Shown here: positions 9,508 through 21,265 of the stretch, one piece after another
Numbering within the stretch: position 1 is the stretch's first letter
Layout of the letters: each line of letters begins with the position of its first letter
Assembly: GCA_020637895.1 (NCBI GenBank)
Contig: JACKJP010000003.1
Span: forward strand, 62,001-126,000
Source: Rhodobiaceae bacterium
GTDB taxonomy: Bacteria; Pseudomonadota; Alphaproteobacteria; Rhizobiales; Tepidamorphaceae
Direction: 5' to 3'
Length of the DNA: 64,000 bases
Notes under the pieces: model-generated
What the model was told of the DNA's origin: nothing
Database searches by the model: none
Seen by the model: only the letters and a program-made list of their open reading frames with translations
Position numbers and translations under genes: made by a program

Positions 9508-10259
9508 CGTTCACGGTCCTGGATACAGGGCCATCCCCCAACCATGGAGACCGGCCGGCAGGTATGCCGGTCGATATGCTGGTGCTCCATTATACCGGGA
9601 TGGAAAGCGAAGCTGCGGCGATTGCGCGCCTGTGCGATCCGGCAGCCGGTGTCTCCTCCCACTATGTCGTTTGCGAGGATGGTCGCATCCTGCGGCTTGT
9701 CGCCGAGGGGCAACGTGCCTGGCACGCCGGAGTCGGATCATGGCGCGGCCATGATGATATCAATGACCGGTCCATCGGCATCGAAATCGTCAATGGCGGC
9801 CATGACTACGGACTTCCGGATTTCCCCGACGCGCAGGTGGCAGCGGTTATCGCACTGTCTCACGATATTCTTCGGCGCAACGCCATTCCCGCCCGCAATG
9901 TCGTCGCCCATTCCGACACGGCACCAATGCGCAAGATGGACCCCGGAGAGAAGTTTCCCTGGCAGGCGCTCGCCAGCGCCGGTATCGGACATTGGGTCGC
10001 CCCGGCGCCGATGGCGGGCGGCCATTTTCTATCGATCGGCGATCAGGGCGAGGGGGTGGCGCGGCTGCAGGCGCTCTTTGCCGATTACGGCTACGGCGTG
10101 GCGATCACCGGTATATATGATGAGCAGACCCGCGCTGTCGTTGCTGCCTTCCAGCGCCATTTTCGCCCGTCCGTCGTCGATGGCGTGGCCGACCGCTCGA
10201 CCCTGACGACACTCGCCCATCTGATCAGTGTTCTGGACGACGCCGGCACCGGCGCTTGA
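9504..10259 (+). CDS. N-acetylmuramoyl-L-alanine amidase (AmpD/AmiD type) with peptidoglycan-binding domain
   Basis: The protein has 251 residues. Residues about 22-150 are an Amidase_2 domain. The zinc ligands expected for AmpD/AmiD are visible: His in VLHYTGM, His in VVAHSDTAP and Asp in KMDPGEKFPW. AWHAGVGSWRG is also conserved. Residues about 178-245 form a peptidoglycan-binding_1 repeat (GDQGEGVARLQALFADYGYG, GIYDEQTRAVVAAFQRHFRP). No signal peptide or lipobox is present, so it would be cytoplasmic like AmpD and act on recycled anhydro-muropeptides, unless exported by an unrecognised route. It is translationally coupled to the DjlA-like gene and precedes rnpB. Confidence 0.85.
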   Translation: MTFTVLDTGPSPNHGDRPAGMPVDMLVLHYTGMESEAAAIARLCDPAAGVSSHYVVCEDGRILRLVAEGQRAWHAGVGSWRGHDDINDRSIGIEIVNGGHDYGLPDFPDAQVAAVIALSHDILRRNAIPARNVVAHSDTAPMRKMDPGEKFPWQALASAGIGHWVAPAPMAGGHFLSIGDQGEGVARLQALFADYGYGVAITGIYDEQTRAVVAAFQRHFRPSVVDGVADRSTLTTLAHLISVLDDAGTGA

Positions 10260-10293
10260 CGGGCGGGGGGGCGCCCCTTAACTGCTTGGCCTG

Positions 10294-10696
<403 letters not shown>

Positions 10697-10998
10697 TTCA
10701 ATCCATTTCAGGAGGCCTGGAGCCCGCGCGTCTGGCGCGGCGTCAACGCGTTCTTAAGCGTCCGGACGGTAAGATTCAGTCAACCATGAATTGTGCCCCA
10801 AATCCGCCGTTGAAGCTTAACAATCCATTGACGCCCATAATATCCCATGTTATCCCATAATCATCCAGATCGCAGTGGCAAAAAGCCGATTTCGGCGGGC
10901 CGAAAGGGCAGCGGTGCAGCCGTAGCGATCAGCGGGGGCCGTCAGGTTCGCGGGGCGCCACTTCGGCAGGTTCCGGGCGGCGTGGCTGGGAGCATTCG
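10697..10998 (+). promoter_or_regulatory. dcw promoter region with MraZ-type operator repeats
   Basis: This is the 302 bp between rnpB and mraZ. CCCAT occurs at 10834, 10844 and 10854, exactly 10 bp apart, with a degraded fourth copy (TCCA) at 10864. On the other strand these are TGGG boxes with 10-bp period, the arrangement known for MraZ binding sites. They overlap a putative promoter: TTGACG at 10828-10833 and a weak -10 near 10850-10856. This leaves about 140 nt of leader before mraZ. No other gene is visible here. Confidence 0.7.
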
Positions 10999-11466
10999 AT
11001 GGACCGTTTCGTGTCCAGCTATCGCAATCGTGTCGACGCCAAGGGGCGCGTCTCGATTCCTGCTCCCTTCAGGGCAATCCTGGCTCGGTCGGGGTTTGAA
11101 GAAGTTTATCTCTATCCGGCGCTCGGGCAGGCTTGTCTCGACGGCGGCGGGCAGAGTCTCATCGAGGAAATCTACAGGCTTATCGATGCGCTGCCGGCCT
11201 ACTCAGACGAGCGTGACCAGCTTTCCGTCGCGCTGCTTGGCGACTGTGTCGCGCTCAGGATCGACGGCGACGGGCGCATCCTGCTGCCGCAGCCGCTCAT
11301 CGAACACGCCGGCCTTGAGGGTGAGGCCGTGATCGTGGGCGTCGGGCACAAATTCCAGATGTGGGCACCGGGCCGTTTCGACGCGCATCTTGCCGAGGCC
11401 AGGCAAAAGGCGCGCGAACTCAAGAAACTGCTCGGTCGTCCCGCTGGCGAGGGGGAGCGGGCATGA
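10999..11466 (+). CDS. mraZ: Transcriptional regulator MraZ
   Basis: The protein has 155 residues, near the family length. It contains two SpoVT/AbrB-like half-domains. The first has [21 protein letters not shown] (about 8-28). The second has [25 protein letters not shown] (about 81-105). These loops form the DNA-binding ring of MraZ, which represses the dcw operon in other bacteria. It is the first gene of the dcw cluster and lies downstream of three CCCAT repeats. GGGAG precedes the ATG. Its stop overlaps the rsmH start. Confidence 0.95.
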   Translation: MDRFVSSYRNRVDAKGRVSIPAPFRAILARSGFEEVYLYPALGQACLDGGGQSLIEEIYRLIDALPAYSDERDQLSVALLGDCVALRIDGDGRILLPQPLIEHAGLEGEAVIVGVGHKFQMWAPGRFDAHLAEARQKARELKKLLGRPAGEGERA

Positions 11467-12491
11467 TGACGGATCGCGGCAACAAGGCTGCTGGCGGACC
11501 GGTTCGTCACATCCCCGTTCTCCTGCCACAGGTCGTGGAGGCGCTGCGGCCGGTTGCCGGCGGCGTCTATGTCGACGGGACGTTCGGCGCGGGCGGCTAT
11601 ACGCGGGCGATCCTCGAAGCCGCCGATTGCCGTGTCATTGCCATCGACCGGGACCCTGATGCCATCGCCGAAGGGCAGGCGCTGAAGGCCGAGTTCGCCG
11701 GAAGGCTGGAGCTGGTCGAGGCGCCATTTTCCGAAATCGACCGCGTCCTTGCCGATGCCGGATATGAGCATTGCGACGGGATCTGCCTCGATATCGGCGT
11801 GTCGTCGATGCAGATCGACCGCGCCGAACGCGGATTCTCCTTCATGGCCGACGGACCGCTGGACATGCGCATGGCGCGTTCCGGGCCAAGTGCCGCCGAT
11901 ATCGTCAATGATGCCGAGCCGGCGGTGATTGCCAATATTCTTTATCAGCTTGGCGAAGAACGGCAGAGCCGCCGCATAGCGCGTGCCATCGCCGAACGCC
12001 GCGAAAGCGAACCCTTCACGCGCACTGGCGAGCTTGCTTCCCTGATCGAACAGCTGCTTGGCAGGGGACGCGAGCGCATCCATCCCGCGACGCGCACGTT
12101 TCAGGCGCTGCGCATCTATGTGAACGCGGAGCTTCAGGAACTGGCCCGGGCGCTCAGCGCCGCAGAGCGCGTCCTGCAGGCAGGCGCGCGTCTTGCGGTG
12201 GTCACCTTCCATTCGCTTGAAGACCGCATCGTGAAAAGCTTTCTTGCCGGACGCGCGGAAACCCGCGTCGCCGTCTCCCGTCACATGCCTGAACCTGTCG
12301 CAGGACCCGAGCCAACCTTCCGTCTCCAGCCGAAGAAGCCCGTCTTGCCGGACGCTTCGGAAATTGCGGGCAATCCGCGCGCCCGGTCTGCAAAGCTTCG
12401 CATTGCCGAGCGCACCCATGCACCTGCAAGGCCGTTCGACGCGGCGGGCTTTTCACTGCCGTCGGTACTTGGCGCAGGAGGTGCCGCATGA
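11463..12491 (+). CDS. rsmH: 16S rRNA m4C1402 methyltransferase RsmH (MraW)
   Basis: The protein has 342 residues from the ATG at 11463, which overlaps the mraZ stop. A second ATG follows directly. It methylates N4 of C1402 in 16S rRNA. Visible motifs are [13 protein letters not shown] at the N-terminus, the SAM-binding [15 protein letters not shown] (about 36-50), [30 protein letters not shown] and the C-terminal [13 protein letters not shown]. The frame is open 34 codons further upstream, but those residues overlap mraZ in another frame and match no homologue N-terminus. It ends in an ATGA overlap with ftsL. Confidence 0.95.
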   Translation: MMTDRGNKAAGGPVRHIPVLLPQVVEALRPVAGGVYVDGTFGAGGYTRAILEAADCRVIAIDRDPDAIAEGQALKAEFAGRLELVEAPFSEIDRVLADAGYEHCDGICLDIGVSSMQIDRAERGFSFMADGPLDMRMARSGPSAADIVNDAEPAVIANILYQLGEERQSRRIARAIAERRESEPFTRTGELASLIEQLLGRGRERIHPATRTFQALRIYVNAELQELARALSAAERVLQAGARLAVVTFHSLEDRIVKSFLAGRAETRVAVSRHMPEPVAGPEPTFRLQPKKPVLPDASEIAGNPRARSAKLRIAERTHAPARPFDAAGFSLPSVLGAGGAA

Positions 12492-12853
12492 GACGGCTTG
12501 CAACATTGTTCCTGCTCGCCGTGATGGCGGCCGCGGCCATCGGCCTCTACCAGGTCAAGCACAACGCCAAGGATCTTGCAGAGGAAAACGATCGCATTGC
12601 CGCGCGGATCGACCGCACGCGCAACAATATCGCGGTGCTCCAGGCCGAATGGAGCAACCTCAATGATCCGGCGCGCATCCAGTCGCTCGCGCAGCGGCAT
12701 CTGGGGCTCGGCTCGCTCGATCTGAACCAGATCGCCAACGCCAGCGACATACCCATGAGGGCCATACCGAAGGCCCCTCTCAACAAGGCGCAACTGGAAA
12801 TGCTCATCGAGGACACCATCACGACCACCGGCAGCACGGGAGGCTCGCGCTGA
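12488..12853 (+). CDS. ftsL: Cell division protein FtsL
   Basis: The protein has 121 residues and a short bitopic layout: one N-terminal membrane helix (about 4-21, [18 protein letters not shown]), then a periplasmic coiled coil ([26 protein letters not shown]) and [17 protein letters not shown], which is typical of FtsL. FtsL forms the FtsQLB complex that activates septal peptidoglycan synthesis. Sequence conservation in this family is low, so the call rests on topology and on its position between rsmH and ftsI. The start overlaps the rsmH stop (ATGA), and ftsI begins 4 bases after its stop. Confidence 0.9.
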   Translation: MRRLATLFLLAVMAAAAIGLYQVKHNAKDLAEENDRIAARIDRTRNNIAVLQAEWSNLNDPARIQSLAQRHLGLGSLDLNQIANASDIPMRAIPKAPLNKAQLEMLIEDTITTTGSTGGSR

Positions 12854-12857
12854 TATC

Positions 12858-14594
12858 ATGTCGATGACGGGGACATACACGGGTGCAGGCGTTGTCGACT
12901 GGCTGACAACCTTCTTTTACCGCAATGCGCCGTGGCGGCTGCGCGGCGAACAGACGCCAGCGCGTATCGTGCTGATGATGGCGGCATTCCTGTTCGGCTT
13001 CTGCGCGCTGGGCGGGCGTCTCGTCATGCTCGGCCTGATCGCGCCGGAAACCTACGCCCGGCATGTCGGCGCCGCCGAGCAGATTTCACAGGCGCGTCCC
13101 GAGATTCTCGACAGAAACGGCATCGTTCTGGCACGCGATATCTCGACGCCTTCGATGTATGGCGAGCCGAACAATATTCTCGACATCGACGAAACCGTCG
13201 AGCGCCTGACGGCGGCGGTGCCGGAACTCAATGCGGCAGACCTGCGATCGCGCCTGTCGTCTGACCGTCGCTTTGTCTGGCTGAAGCGCGAAATGACGCC
13301 GGCACAGCAGGCGGAAATCCATCGCCTCGGTATTCCCGGAATCGGCTTCGTGGAAGAAAACCGCCGCTTCTATCCCAGCGGTAGAACCGCCGCTCATGTC
13401 CTCGGGCTTGTCAATATCGACAATCAGGGCATTGCCGGCATGGAGCGCTATATCGATACGCAGGGTCTGGCCGCGCTGCATCAGGCGGGCTTTGCGCGTG
13501 ACGCGCGGACGCTGGAGCCGATCAGGCTGTCGATCGATCTGCGGGTGCAGCATGCCCTGCGCGACGAACTCATCCAGGCGATGGACCATTTCAAGGCAAA
13601 GGCCGCGGCGGCCGTCATTCTCGACGCCAACAGCGGTGAGGTCATGGCTATGGTCTCGCTGCCCGACTTCGATCCCAACCACCTTGAGACGGCGAGCGGC
13701 GAAGAGACGATCAATCGCATGACCGCGGGCGTCTACGAACTCGGCTCGGCATTCAAGGCCTTCACCGTCGCGATGGCGCTCGACAGCGGCGAGGTCAAAC
13801 TGACCGACAGTTTCGACGCGCGCCAGCCGCTGCGGATAGCGTCCTTCACGATCGACGACTATCACGCCACGAGGCGCATTCTCACCGTACCGGAAATCTT
13901 CGTGCATTCGTCGAATATCGGCACCGCCAAGATGGCCCTGAAGGTCGGCATCGACGGGCATCAGGAATTCCTGAAGCGCCTCGGTTTCTTCAAGGCGATG
14001 CATACCGAGCTGCCTGAAACCGCCGAGCCGCTTCTGCCCGCGCGCTGGGGAGAACTTTCGTCCATGACGATCTCCTTCGGTCACGGCATGTCGGTGCAGC
14101 CGCTGCAAGCGGCGGCGGCAGGCGCCGCGCTTATCAATGGCGGCAGGCTGATTGAACCGACCTTCCTGCCGCGTTCGGCCGATGACGCCGAAAAAGAAGC
14201 CAGACAGGTCATCAAGCCGCAGACCAGCGACGAGATGCGCGACCTCATGCGGCTCAACGTGGAAGACGGCACCGCCGGCAAGGCCGACGTGCCGGGAATT
14301 CTGGTCGGCGGAAAGACGGGCACGGCGGAGAAAGTCGTCAACGGCCGCTATTCCAATTCCAAACTGCTCACCACCTTTCTTGCCGGCTTCCCGATGGACA
14401 AACCGCGCTACGCCATGCTGCTGATGCTTGACGAGCCGGAACCCGCCGAGGAAACCCATGGATACCGCACGTCCGGCTGGAATGCGGTGCCCACGGCGGG
14501 CAAGATCATCGCGCGGGTGGCGCCGATGCTGGGCGTGACGCCGGGACCCGGTCTCGCCCTTGTCAGGTCCGAACCGGATTCCGCCGCTTTTTAG
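12858..14594 (+). CDS. ftsI: Peptidoglycan D,D-transpeptidase FtsI (PBP3)
   Basis: The protein has 578 residues. It is a class B penicillin-binding protein and the septal transpeptidase. It has a short cytoplasmic tail, one membrane helix (about 37-58), a pedestal domain beginning EILDRNGIVLARDI, and a C-terminal transpeptidase domain. Catalytic motifs are all present: SAFK with the nucleophile Ser297 (in YELGSAFKAF), SSN at 351-353 and KTGT at 486-489. A second ATG lies at codon 3. The following gap of 94 bases to murE holds nothing recognisable apart from the murE ribosome site. Confidence 0.95.
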   Translation: MSMTGTYTGAGVVDWLTTFFYRNAPWRLRGEQTPARIVLMMAAFLFGFCALGGRLVMLGLIAPETYARHVGAAEQISQARPEILDRNGIVLARDISTPSMYGEPNNILDIDETVERLTAAVPELNAADLRSRLSSDRRFVWLKREMTPAQQAEIHRLGIPGIGFVEENRRFYPSGRTAAHVLGLVNIDNQGIAGMERYIDTQGLAALHQAGFARDARTLEPIRLSIDLRVQHALRDELIQAMDHFKAKAAAAVILDANSGEVMAMVSLPDFDPNHLETASGEETINRMTAGVYELGSAFKAFTVAMALDSGEVKLTDSFDARQPLRIASFTIDDYHATRRILTVPEIFVHSSNIGTAKMALKVGIDGHQEFLKRLGFFKAMHTELPETAEPLLPARWGELSSMTISFGHGMSVQPLQAAAAGAALINGGRLIEPTFLPRSADDAEKEARQVIKPQTSDEMRDLMRLNVEDGTAGKADVPGILVGGKTGTAEKVVNGRYSNSKLLTTFLAGFPMDKPRYAMLLMLDEPEPAEETHGYRTSGWNAVPTAGKIIARVAPMLGVTPGPGLALVRSEPDSAAF

Positions 14595-14688
14595 GTGTCT
14601 GGTGGGTGGCGCACCGCGCCGCCTCGGTCCTTCTTGTGTCAGCGTATTGCGTAATGATTCTTGTCTCGTTTCGGGGGATGACAATTCT

Positions 14689-16147
14689 ATGGAGCTCAGC
14701 CGACTGATCGCGGATGACGCGGCGCTGCCGGAAGGCGCGGGCGCTATCCAGATCGCCGGGCTCACCGCTGACAGCCGTCAGGTAGCGCAAGGTTTCCTGT
14801 TTGCGGCGATTTCCGGGGCCAAAGCCGATGGCGCTTCCTATGCGCGCGCCGCCGTCGAAAATGGCGCGGTGGCGGTGCTTGCCGCGCTCGATACTACCCT
14901 CGACGTCTCTGTGCCGGTGCTCCGCGCCGCCAATCCGCGCCAGGCGCTGGCCCACGCGGCGAGCCGCTTCTACGGCCGTCAGCCAGGTACGATTGCAGCG
15001 ATCACTGGCACCAGCGGAAAGACTTCGACGGCTGTATTTCTGCGCCAGGTCTGGAGTGCGCTCGGCCTGCAGGCCGCGAGTGTCGGCACGATAGGCATCG
15101 TCACACCGAAAGGCGAAACCTATTCCGGGCTCACGACGCCGGATCCGGTCGGGATCGCGCGCACGATGCGCGATCTCGCCGACGATGGAGTCAGTCATGT
15201 TGCGATAGAGGCGTCCAGCCACGGGCTCGACCAGTTCCGCCTCGACGGCTTGCGGCTCGCTGCCGGCGCGTTCCTCAATCTTGGCCGCGATCATCTCGAC
15301 TATCATCCGACCGTCGAAGACTATTTTCACGCGAAGATGAGGCTTTTCGACGAGCTGCTTGGCCCGGGTGCCGGCGCCGTGATCGACTGCGACGGAGATT
15401 ATGGCGAGCGTGCCGCGAACATCGCGGCGGCGCGCGGTCTTGCATTGATCCGCATCGGCCGGAATGGCCGGGAAATCCGTCTGCTGGACAGCCGGGCGGA
15501 AGGCTTTGGGCAGGTTCTGACGGTCGATGCGATGGGCTATCGCCGCGATATCATGCTGCCGCTCGTCGGGTCATTCCAGGCCTCAAATGCGCTGGCGGCG
15601 GCTGGCCTTGCCATCGCGACCGGTACGGGTGCCGAACAGGCACTCGCCGCGCTTGAAACCCTCAAGGGCGCGCCCGGCAGGCTGGAACGCGCCGGCGAGA
15701 TCAACGGTGCAATGGCATTTGTCGACTATGCGCACAAACCCGAGGCCGTCGCGCAGGCATTGCTGGCACTCAGACCGTTCGCCGCAGGGCGGTTGATCAT
15801 CGTGCTTGGCGCCGGCGGCGACCGCGACAGGGGCAAGCGTCCCCTGATGGGCAAGGCGGCGATCGACAATGCCGACATCGTCATCGTCACCGACGACAAT
15901 CCCCGCAGCGAGGTGCCGGCGGAAATTCGCACGGAAATTCTCGGTGGCGCACCTGGTGCGATGGAGATCGGCGACCGGGCTGCGGCCATTCACGCGGCGC
16001 TTGAGATGGCGCGCGCGGGAGATGTCGTGCTGATTGCGGGAAAAGGTCACGAGACCGGACAGATCGTCGGCGACAAGGTCTTGCCATTTTCAGATCATGA
16101 GGCTGTGGCTTCCGCGATTGCAACGCTCGCCCGTCCGGGAGCCGCGC

Positions 16148-16155
<8 letters not shown>
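14689..16155 (+). CDS. murE: UDP-MurNAc-L-Ala-D-Glu:meso-DAP ligase MurE
   Basis: The protein has 488 residues. It adds the third amino acid to the stem peptide. The ATP loop reads AITGTSGKTSTA (about 103-114). The C-terminal domain carries VTDDNPRSE, the DNPR motif that marks meso-diaminopimelate as substrate rather than lysine. The ATG at 14689 follows a GGGG-rich site. The frame remains open 43 codons upstream into the ftsI end, but that extension does not look like MurE. It overlaps murF by 8 bases. Confidence 0.95.
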
Positions 16156-17578
<1,423 letters not shown>

Positions 17579-17598
17579 ATGGAGGGGCGGGGAAACGT

Positions 17599-18684
17599 AT
17601 GTTGTATTTTCTAGCCGAATTCTCGGAAAACGCGCAGCTTCTCAACCTCTTCCGGTACATCACCTTCCGCACCGGCGGAGCCGTGGTGACCGCAGCGCTG
17701 ATCCTTTTCCTGTTCGGACCCATGATGATTCGACAGCTTCGGCTGCGCCAGGGCAAAGGGCAGCCGATACGCCTGGACGGACCGCAGAGCCATCTGTTGA
17801 CCAAACAGGGCACGCCGACGATGGGCGGCCTGATGATCCTGCTGAGCTTCACCCTGACCACACTGATCTGGGGCAACCTGACGAATGCCTATGTCTGGAT
17901 TGTGCTGATGGTCACCATCGGGTTTGGTCTGGTCGGCTTTTATGATGACTTCCTGAAGGTCACAAAATCCAGCCACAAGGGATTCAGCGGGCGTCTGCGA
18001 CTGACCGTGGAAGCGCTGATCGCCGGCATCGCAGTCGTCCTTATCATCGTGATGGGCGAAGCCCCATTTTCAACATCCGTCGCCTTTCCCTTCTTCAAGG
18101 ACGTGATGATCAATCTCGGCTGGTTTTTCGTCCTTTTCGGCGCGTTCGTCATCGTCGGCGCGGGCAATGCCGTCAACATGACCGACGGCCTGGACGGCCT
18201 CGCGATCGTTCCCGTCATGATTGCCGCCGGCACCTTCGGCCTTATTGCCTATCTCACGGGTAATGCGATCTTCTCGGACTATCTGCAGATCCATTTCGTT
18301 GCCGGTACCGGCGAGCTTGGGGTGCTCTGCGGCGCGATCATCGGCGCGGGACTCGGCTTCCTGTGGTTCAACGCGCCGCCGGCGTCGATCTTCATGGGCG
18401 ATACCGGTTCACTGGCGCTCGGCGGCATGCTCGGCGCGACAGCCGTCTGCATCAAGCACGAAATCGTGCTTGCCATCGTCGGCGGGCTGTTCGTGCTCGA
18501 ACTGGTGTCCGTGATCGTGCAGGTCATTTCGTTCCGCTACACCGGCAAGCGGATTTTCAAGATGGCGCCGATCCACCACCATTTCGAGCAGTTGGGCTGG
18601 AAGGAGCCGCAGATCGTGATCCGTTTCTGGATCATCGCGATCATGCTGGCGCTGATCGGCCTTTCGACGCTGAAGCTGCGGTAG
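17599..18684 (+). CDS. mraY: Phospho-MurNAc-pentapeptide transferase MraY
   Basis: The protein has 361 residues, the size of E. coli MraY. This integral membrane enzyme makes lipid I from UDP-MurNAc-pentapeptide and undecaprenyl phosphate. About ten membrane spans are predicted. Catalytic and signature motifs are [18 protein letters not shown] (aspartate pair), [24 protein letters not shown] and the closing [22 protein letters not shown]. The ATG at 17599 follows GGAGGGGCGGGG. A longer frame opens far upstream inside murF, but it is only an overlap of a different frame. Confidence 0.96.
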   Translation: MLYFLAEFSENAQLLNLFRYITFRTGGAVVTAALILFLFGPMMIRQLRLRQGKGQPIRLDGPQSHLLTKQGTPTMGGLMILLSFTLTTLIWGNLTNAYVWIVLMVTIGFGLVGFYDDFLKVTKSSHKGFSGRLRLTVEALIAGIAVVLIIVMGEAPFSTSVAFPFFKDVMINLGWFFVLFGAFVIVGAGNAVNMTDGLDGLAIVPVMIAAGTFGLIAYLTGNAIFSDYLQIHFVAGTGELGVLCGAIIGAGLGFLWFNAPPASIFMGDTGSLALGGMLGATAVCIKHEIVLAIVGGLFVLELVSVIVQVISFRYTGKRIFKMAPIHHHFEQLGWKEPQIVIRFWIIAIMLALIGLSTLKLR

Positions 18685-18700
18685 GAGCTCCGGGCGCGCG

Positions 18701-20104
18701 ATGATCACCGTCACCACCTTCGGCGACAGGACAGTCCTGGTCTTCGGCCTCGGCCGGAGCGGCCTTTCGGCCGCGCGTGCGTTGAGGGCGGGCGGCGCGA
18801 AGGTGCTCACAGCGGATGACGGAGCGGACAATCTCAGCGCCGCTCGCGCGGAAGGCTTCGTGACGGTCGATCCCAAGGACGCAGACTGGCAGGCGATCGC
18901 GGCGCTCATTCTGTCGCCGGGCGTGCCCCTGACGCATCCACAGCCGCATCCGGTCGTGCGTCTCGCTCAGAAAGCCGGTGTTCCGATTATCGGCGACACG
19001 GAAATGTTCTTCGACATGCGGGCCGCGCACCATCCCGCAACGCCGGTCGTAACGATCACCGGGACAAATGGAAAGTCGACGACGACAGCGTTGATCGGCC
19101 ACATGCTTGCGCATGCGGGCATCGATGTTGCCGTCGGTGGAAACATCGGAACGGCGATCCTCGACCTGCCGGAGATGGACGGCAGCCGTGCCTATGTGGT
19201 TGAGATGTCATCCTACCAGATCGATCTGACGCCCGGCGCCAACGCGAGCTTTGCCATTCTGCTCAATCTGACGCCGGACCATCTCGATCGTCATGGCTCC
19301 ATGGAAAATTACGCAGCGGTCAAGGCGCGGCTGATCGAAGCGGCAGACATGGGGGCCGTTTCGGTTGATGACGACTGGTGCGCCAATATTGCCGAAAGGC
19401 TGTCGGACGATGGGCACGAGATCGTCCGCATCTCCACCAAGACGACGCTCGAAGACGGAATTTTCTGCCAGAACGGTATCGTGCATGTCGCCGCAGCCGG
19501 GCAGTCGCGGGAACTGCTCAACCTCAACGGGATCGGGTCACTGCGCGGCGAACACAACTGGCAGAATGCCATTGCCGCGATCGCGGCCTGCCTTGCCCTC
19601 GGCGTTCCGGAGAGCGCGCTGCTACCGGCGTTGCGGAGCTTCCCCGGCCTTGCCCATCGCATGGAGCAGGTTTCCATGATCGGCGGGGTGCTTTTCGTAA
19701 ACGACTCCAAGGCGACAAACGCGGACGCTGCGGCGCGCGCTCTCTCAAGCTATCGCGACATTTACTGGATAGCCGGCGGCAAGGCGAAGGAAGGCGGCAT
19801 CGCATCGCTTTCACCCTGGTTTGACCGGATACGGAAGGCCTATCTCATTGGCGAGGCGGCGACTGCATTCGCCAAAACGCTGGATGGACTTGTCGAGGTG
19901 CGGCAATGCGGCACTCTGGAAAATGCCGTCAACGCGGCAGCCCATGATGCAGCCGCCGAGGGCGCGCGTGAACCCGTGGTGCTGCTTTCACCGGCCTGCG
20001 CGTCGTTCGACCAGTATCGTAATTTTGAAATCCGTGGAGATGCGTTCAGGGCGGCCGTGATGGCGCTCAATGACGATCTTCGCCGGGCAGGCACGAGGGG
20101 CTGA
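18701..20104 (+). CDS. murD: UDP-MurNAc-L-Ala:D-Glu ligase MurD
   Basis: The protein has 467 residues. It adds D-glutamate to UDP-MurNAc-L-Ala in the cytoplasm. The N-terminal Rossmann segment reads VLVFGLGRSGLSAARAL, the ATP loop ITGTNGKSTTTALIGH (about 119-134) and the central domain LTPDHLDRHGSMENYA. Further on are HRMEQVSMIGGVLFVNDSKATNADA and LLSPACASFDQYRNFEIRGDAF, the last being a MurD hallmark. GGAG precedes the ATG. The ftsW start follows after 3 bases. Confidence 0.96.
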   Translation: MITVTTFGDRTVLVFGLGRSGLSAARALRAGGAKVLTADDGADNLSAARAEGFVTVDPKDADWQAIAALILSPGVPLTHPQPHPVVRLAQKAGVPIIGDTEMFFDMRAAHHPATPVVTITGTNGKSTTTALIGHMLAHAGIDVAVGGNIGTAILDLPEMDGSRAYVVEMSSYQIDLTPGANASFAILLNLTPDHLDRHGSMENYAAVKARLIEAADMGAVSVDDDWCANIAERLSDDGHEIVRISTKTTLEDGIFCQNGIVHVAAAGQSRELLNLNGIGSLRGEHNWQNAIAAIAACLALGVPESALLPALRSFPGLAHRMEQVSMIGGVLFVNDSKATNADAAARALSSYRDIYWIAGGKAKEGGIASLSPWFDRIRKAYLIGEAATAFAKTLDGLVEVRQCGTLENAVNAAAHDAAAEGAREPVVLLSPACASFDQYRNFEIRGDAFRAAVMALNDDLRRAGTRG

Positions 20105-20107
20105 CAG

Positions 20108-21265
20108 ATGTTCGACCGTACCGCGCAGGGACCGATAGCGCGCTGGTGGTGGACCGTTGACCGGACATTGCTGGCGGCACTGATGATACTGATGCTCGGC
20201 GGGTTGATCCTGTCACTGGCGGCGAGCCCGGCAGTCGCCGAACGGCTTGAGCTCGATCCGTTCCACTTCGTCAAGCGGCACGCGCTTTTCCTCGCGCCGA
20301 CGCTCGGTGTGATGCTGATGACGTCGATGCTGGAGCCAAGGCAGATCCGCCGCGTCGCCGGCGTCGTCCTGCTGATCGGAATCGCCTTCCTCATGCTCAC
20401 GCTGGGATTTGGACCCGAGGTGAAAGGTTCACGTCGCTGGCTGGATCTTGGGCCGTTCGCGCTGCAGCCCTCGGAATTCGTCAAGCCGGCCTTCGCCGTG
20501 ACCTGCGCATGGCTGTTTGCGGAAGGGTTTGAAAAGCCGGACATGCCGTCGTTGCCGGTGGCGTTCGGTCTGTTGGTGCTGATTGCTTCGCTGCTCGTCC
20601 TGCAGCCCGATTTCGGCCAGACGTTGCTTGTCGTCATTATCTGGTGCGCGCTCTTTTTCGCCGCGGGCATGCCTGCAATCTGGATCGGTGTCTTCGGGGC
20701 ACTGGGAGGCGCGGGGCTTCTGTCGGCCTATGCGCTCCTGCCGCATGTGCGCAGCCGCTTCGATCGCTTTCTCAATCCGGAATCGCACGATACCTACCAG
20801 GTCGACATGGCAATGGAGGCGATCCTGCGGGGCGGCTGGTTTGGCCGCGGACCGGGCGAAGGCACGATCAAGCGTGTCCTGCCGGATTCGCACACCGATT
20901 TCATCTTCGCTGTCGGTGCGGAGGAATTCGGCATCATCATCTCGCTGGCGCTGGTCGCGCTGCTGGGCTTCATCATCATCCGCGGTCTCATCAGCGGCAT
21001 ACGTATGAAATCCCGTTTCGAAAGGCTGGCGGTGACGGGTCTTATGGTGCTGTTCGGCATGCAGGCCTTTATCAATATCGGCGTCAATCTCAGCCTGCTT
21101 CCGGCAAAGGGCATGACGCTGCCGTTCATCTCCTATGGCGGTTCATCGATGCTGGCGATGGGCTTTGGCATGGGCATGGTGCTCGGCCTTACGCGCAAGC
21201 GCCCTTCGGCAGACCCGCTGGCACGCAGGCAGACAAGCAGCGCGATGAAGGAAAGAACCGCGTGA
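20108..21265 (+). CDS. ftsW: Septal peptidoglycan glycosyltransferase FtsW (SEDS family)
   Basis: The protein has 385 residues and about ten membrane spans. SEDS proteins polymerise lipid II; FtsW works with FtsI at the septum. Typical sequence elements are KGSRRWLDLGPFALQPSEFVKPAF, LLVLQPDFGQTLLV, the extracytoplasmic loop with GGWFGRGPGEGTIKRVLPDSHTDFIFAVGAEEFG, and LPAKGMTLPFISYGGSSML near the C-terminus. The catalytic Asp expected in the large loop lies in the SHDTYQVDMAMEAI segment or close to it. The C-terminal tail is cytoplasmic and basic. The stop overlaps the GTG start of murG. Confidence 0.95.
   Translation: MFDRTAQGPIARWWWTVDRTLLAALMILMLGGLILSLAASPAVAERLELDPFHFVKRHALFLAPTLGVMLMTSMLEPRQIRRVAGVVLLIGIAFLMLTLGFGPEVKGSRRWLDLGPFALQPSEFVKPAFAVTCAWLFAEGFEKPDMPSLPVAFGLLVLIASLLVLQPDFGQTLLVVIIWCALFFAAGMPAIWIGVFGALGGAGLLSAYALLPHVRSRFDRFLNPESHDTYQVDMAMEAILRGGWFGRGPGEGTIKRVLPDSHTDFIFAVGAEEFGIIISLALVALLGFIIIRGLISGIRMKSRFERLAVTGLMVLFGMQAFINIGVNLSLLPAKGMTLPFISYGGSSMLAMGFGMGMVLGLTRKRPSADPLARRQTSSAMKERTA

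Noticed and set aside
13086..14765. Minus-strand frame of 559 codons opposite ftsI
   Set aside because: It is antisense to an intact ftsI with all catalytic motifs, and its own translation resembles no family.
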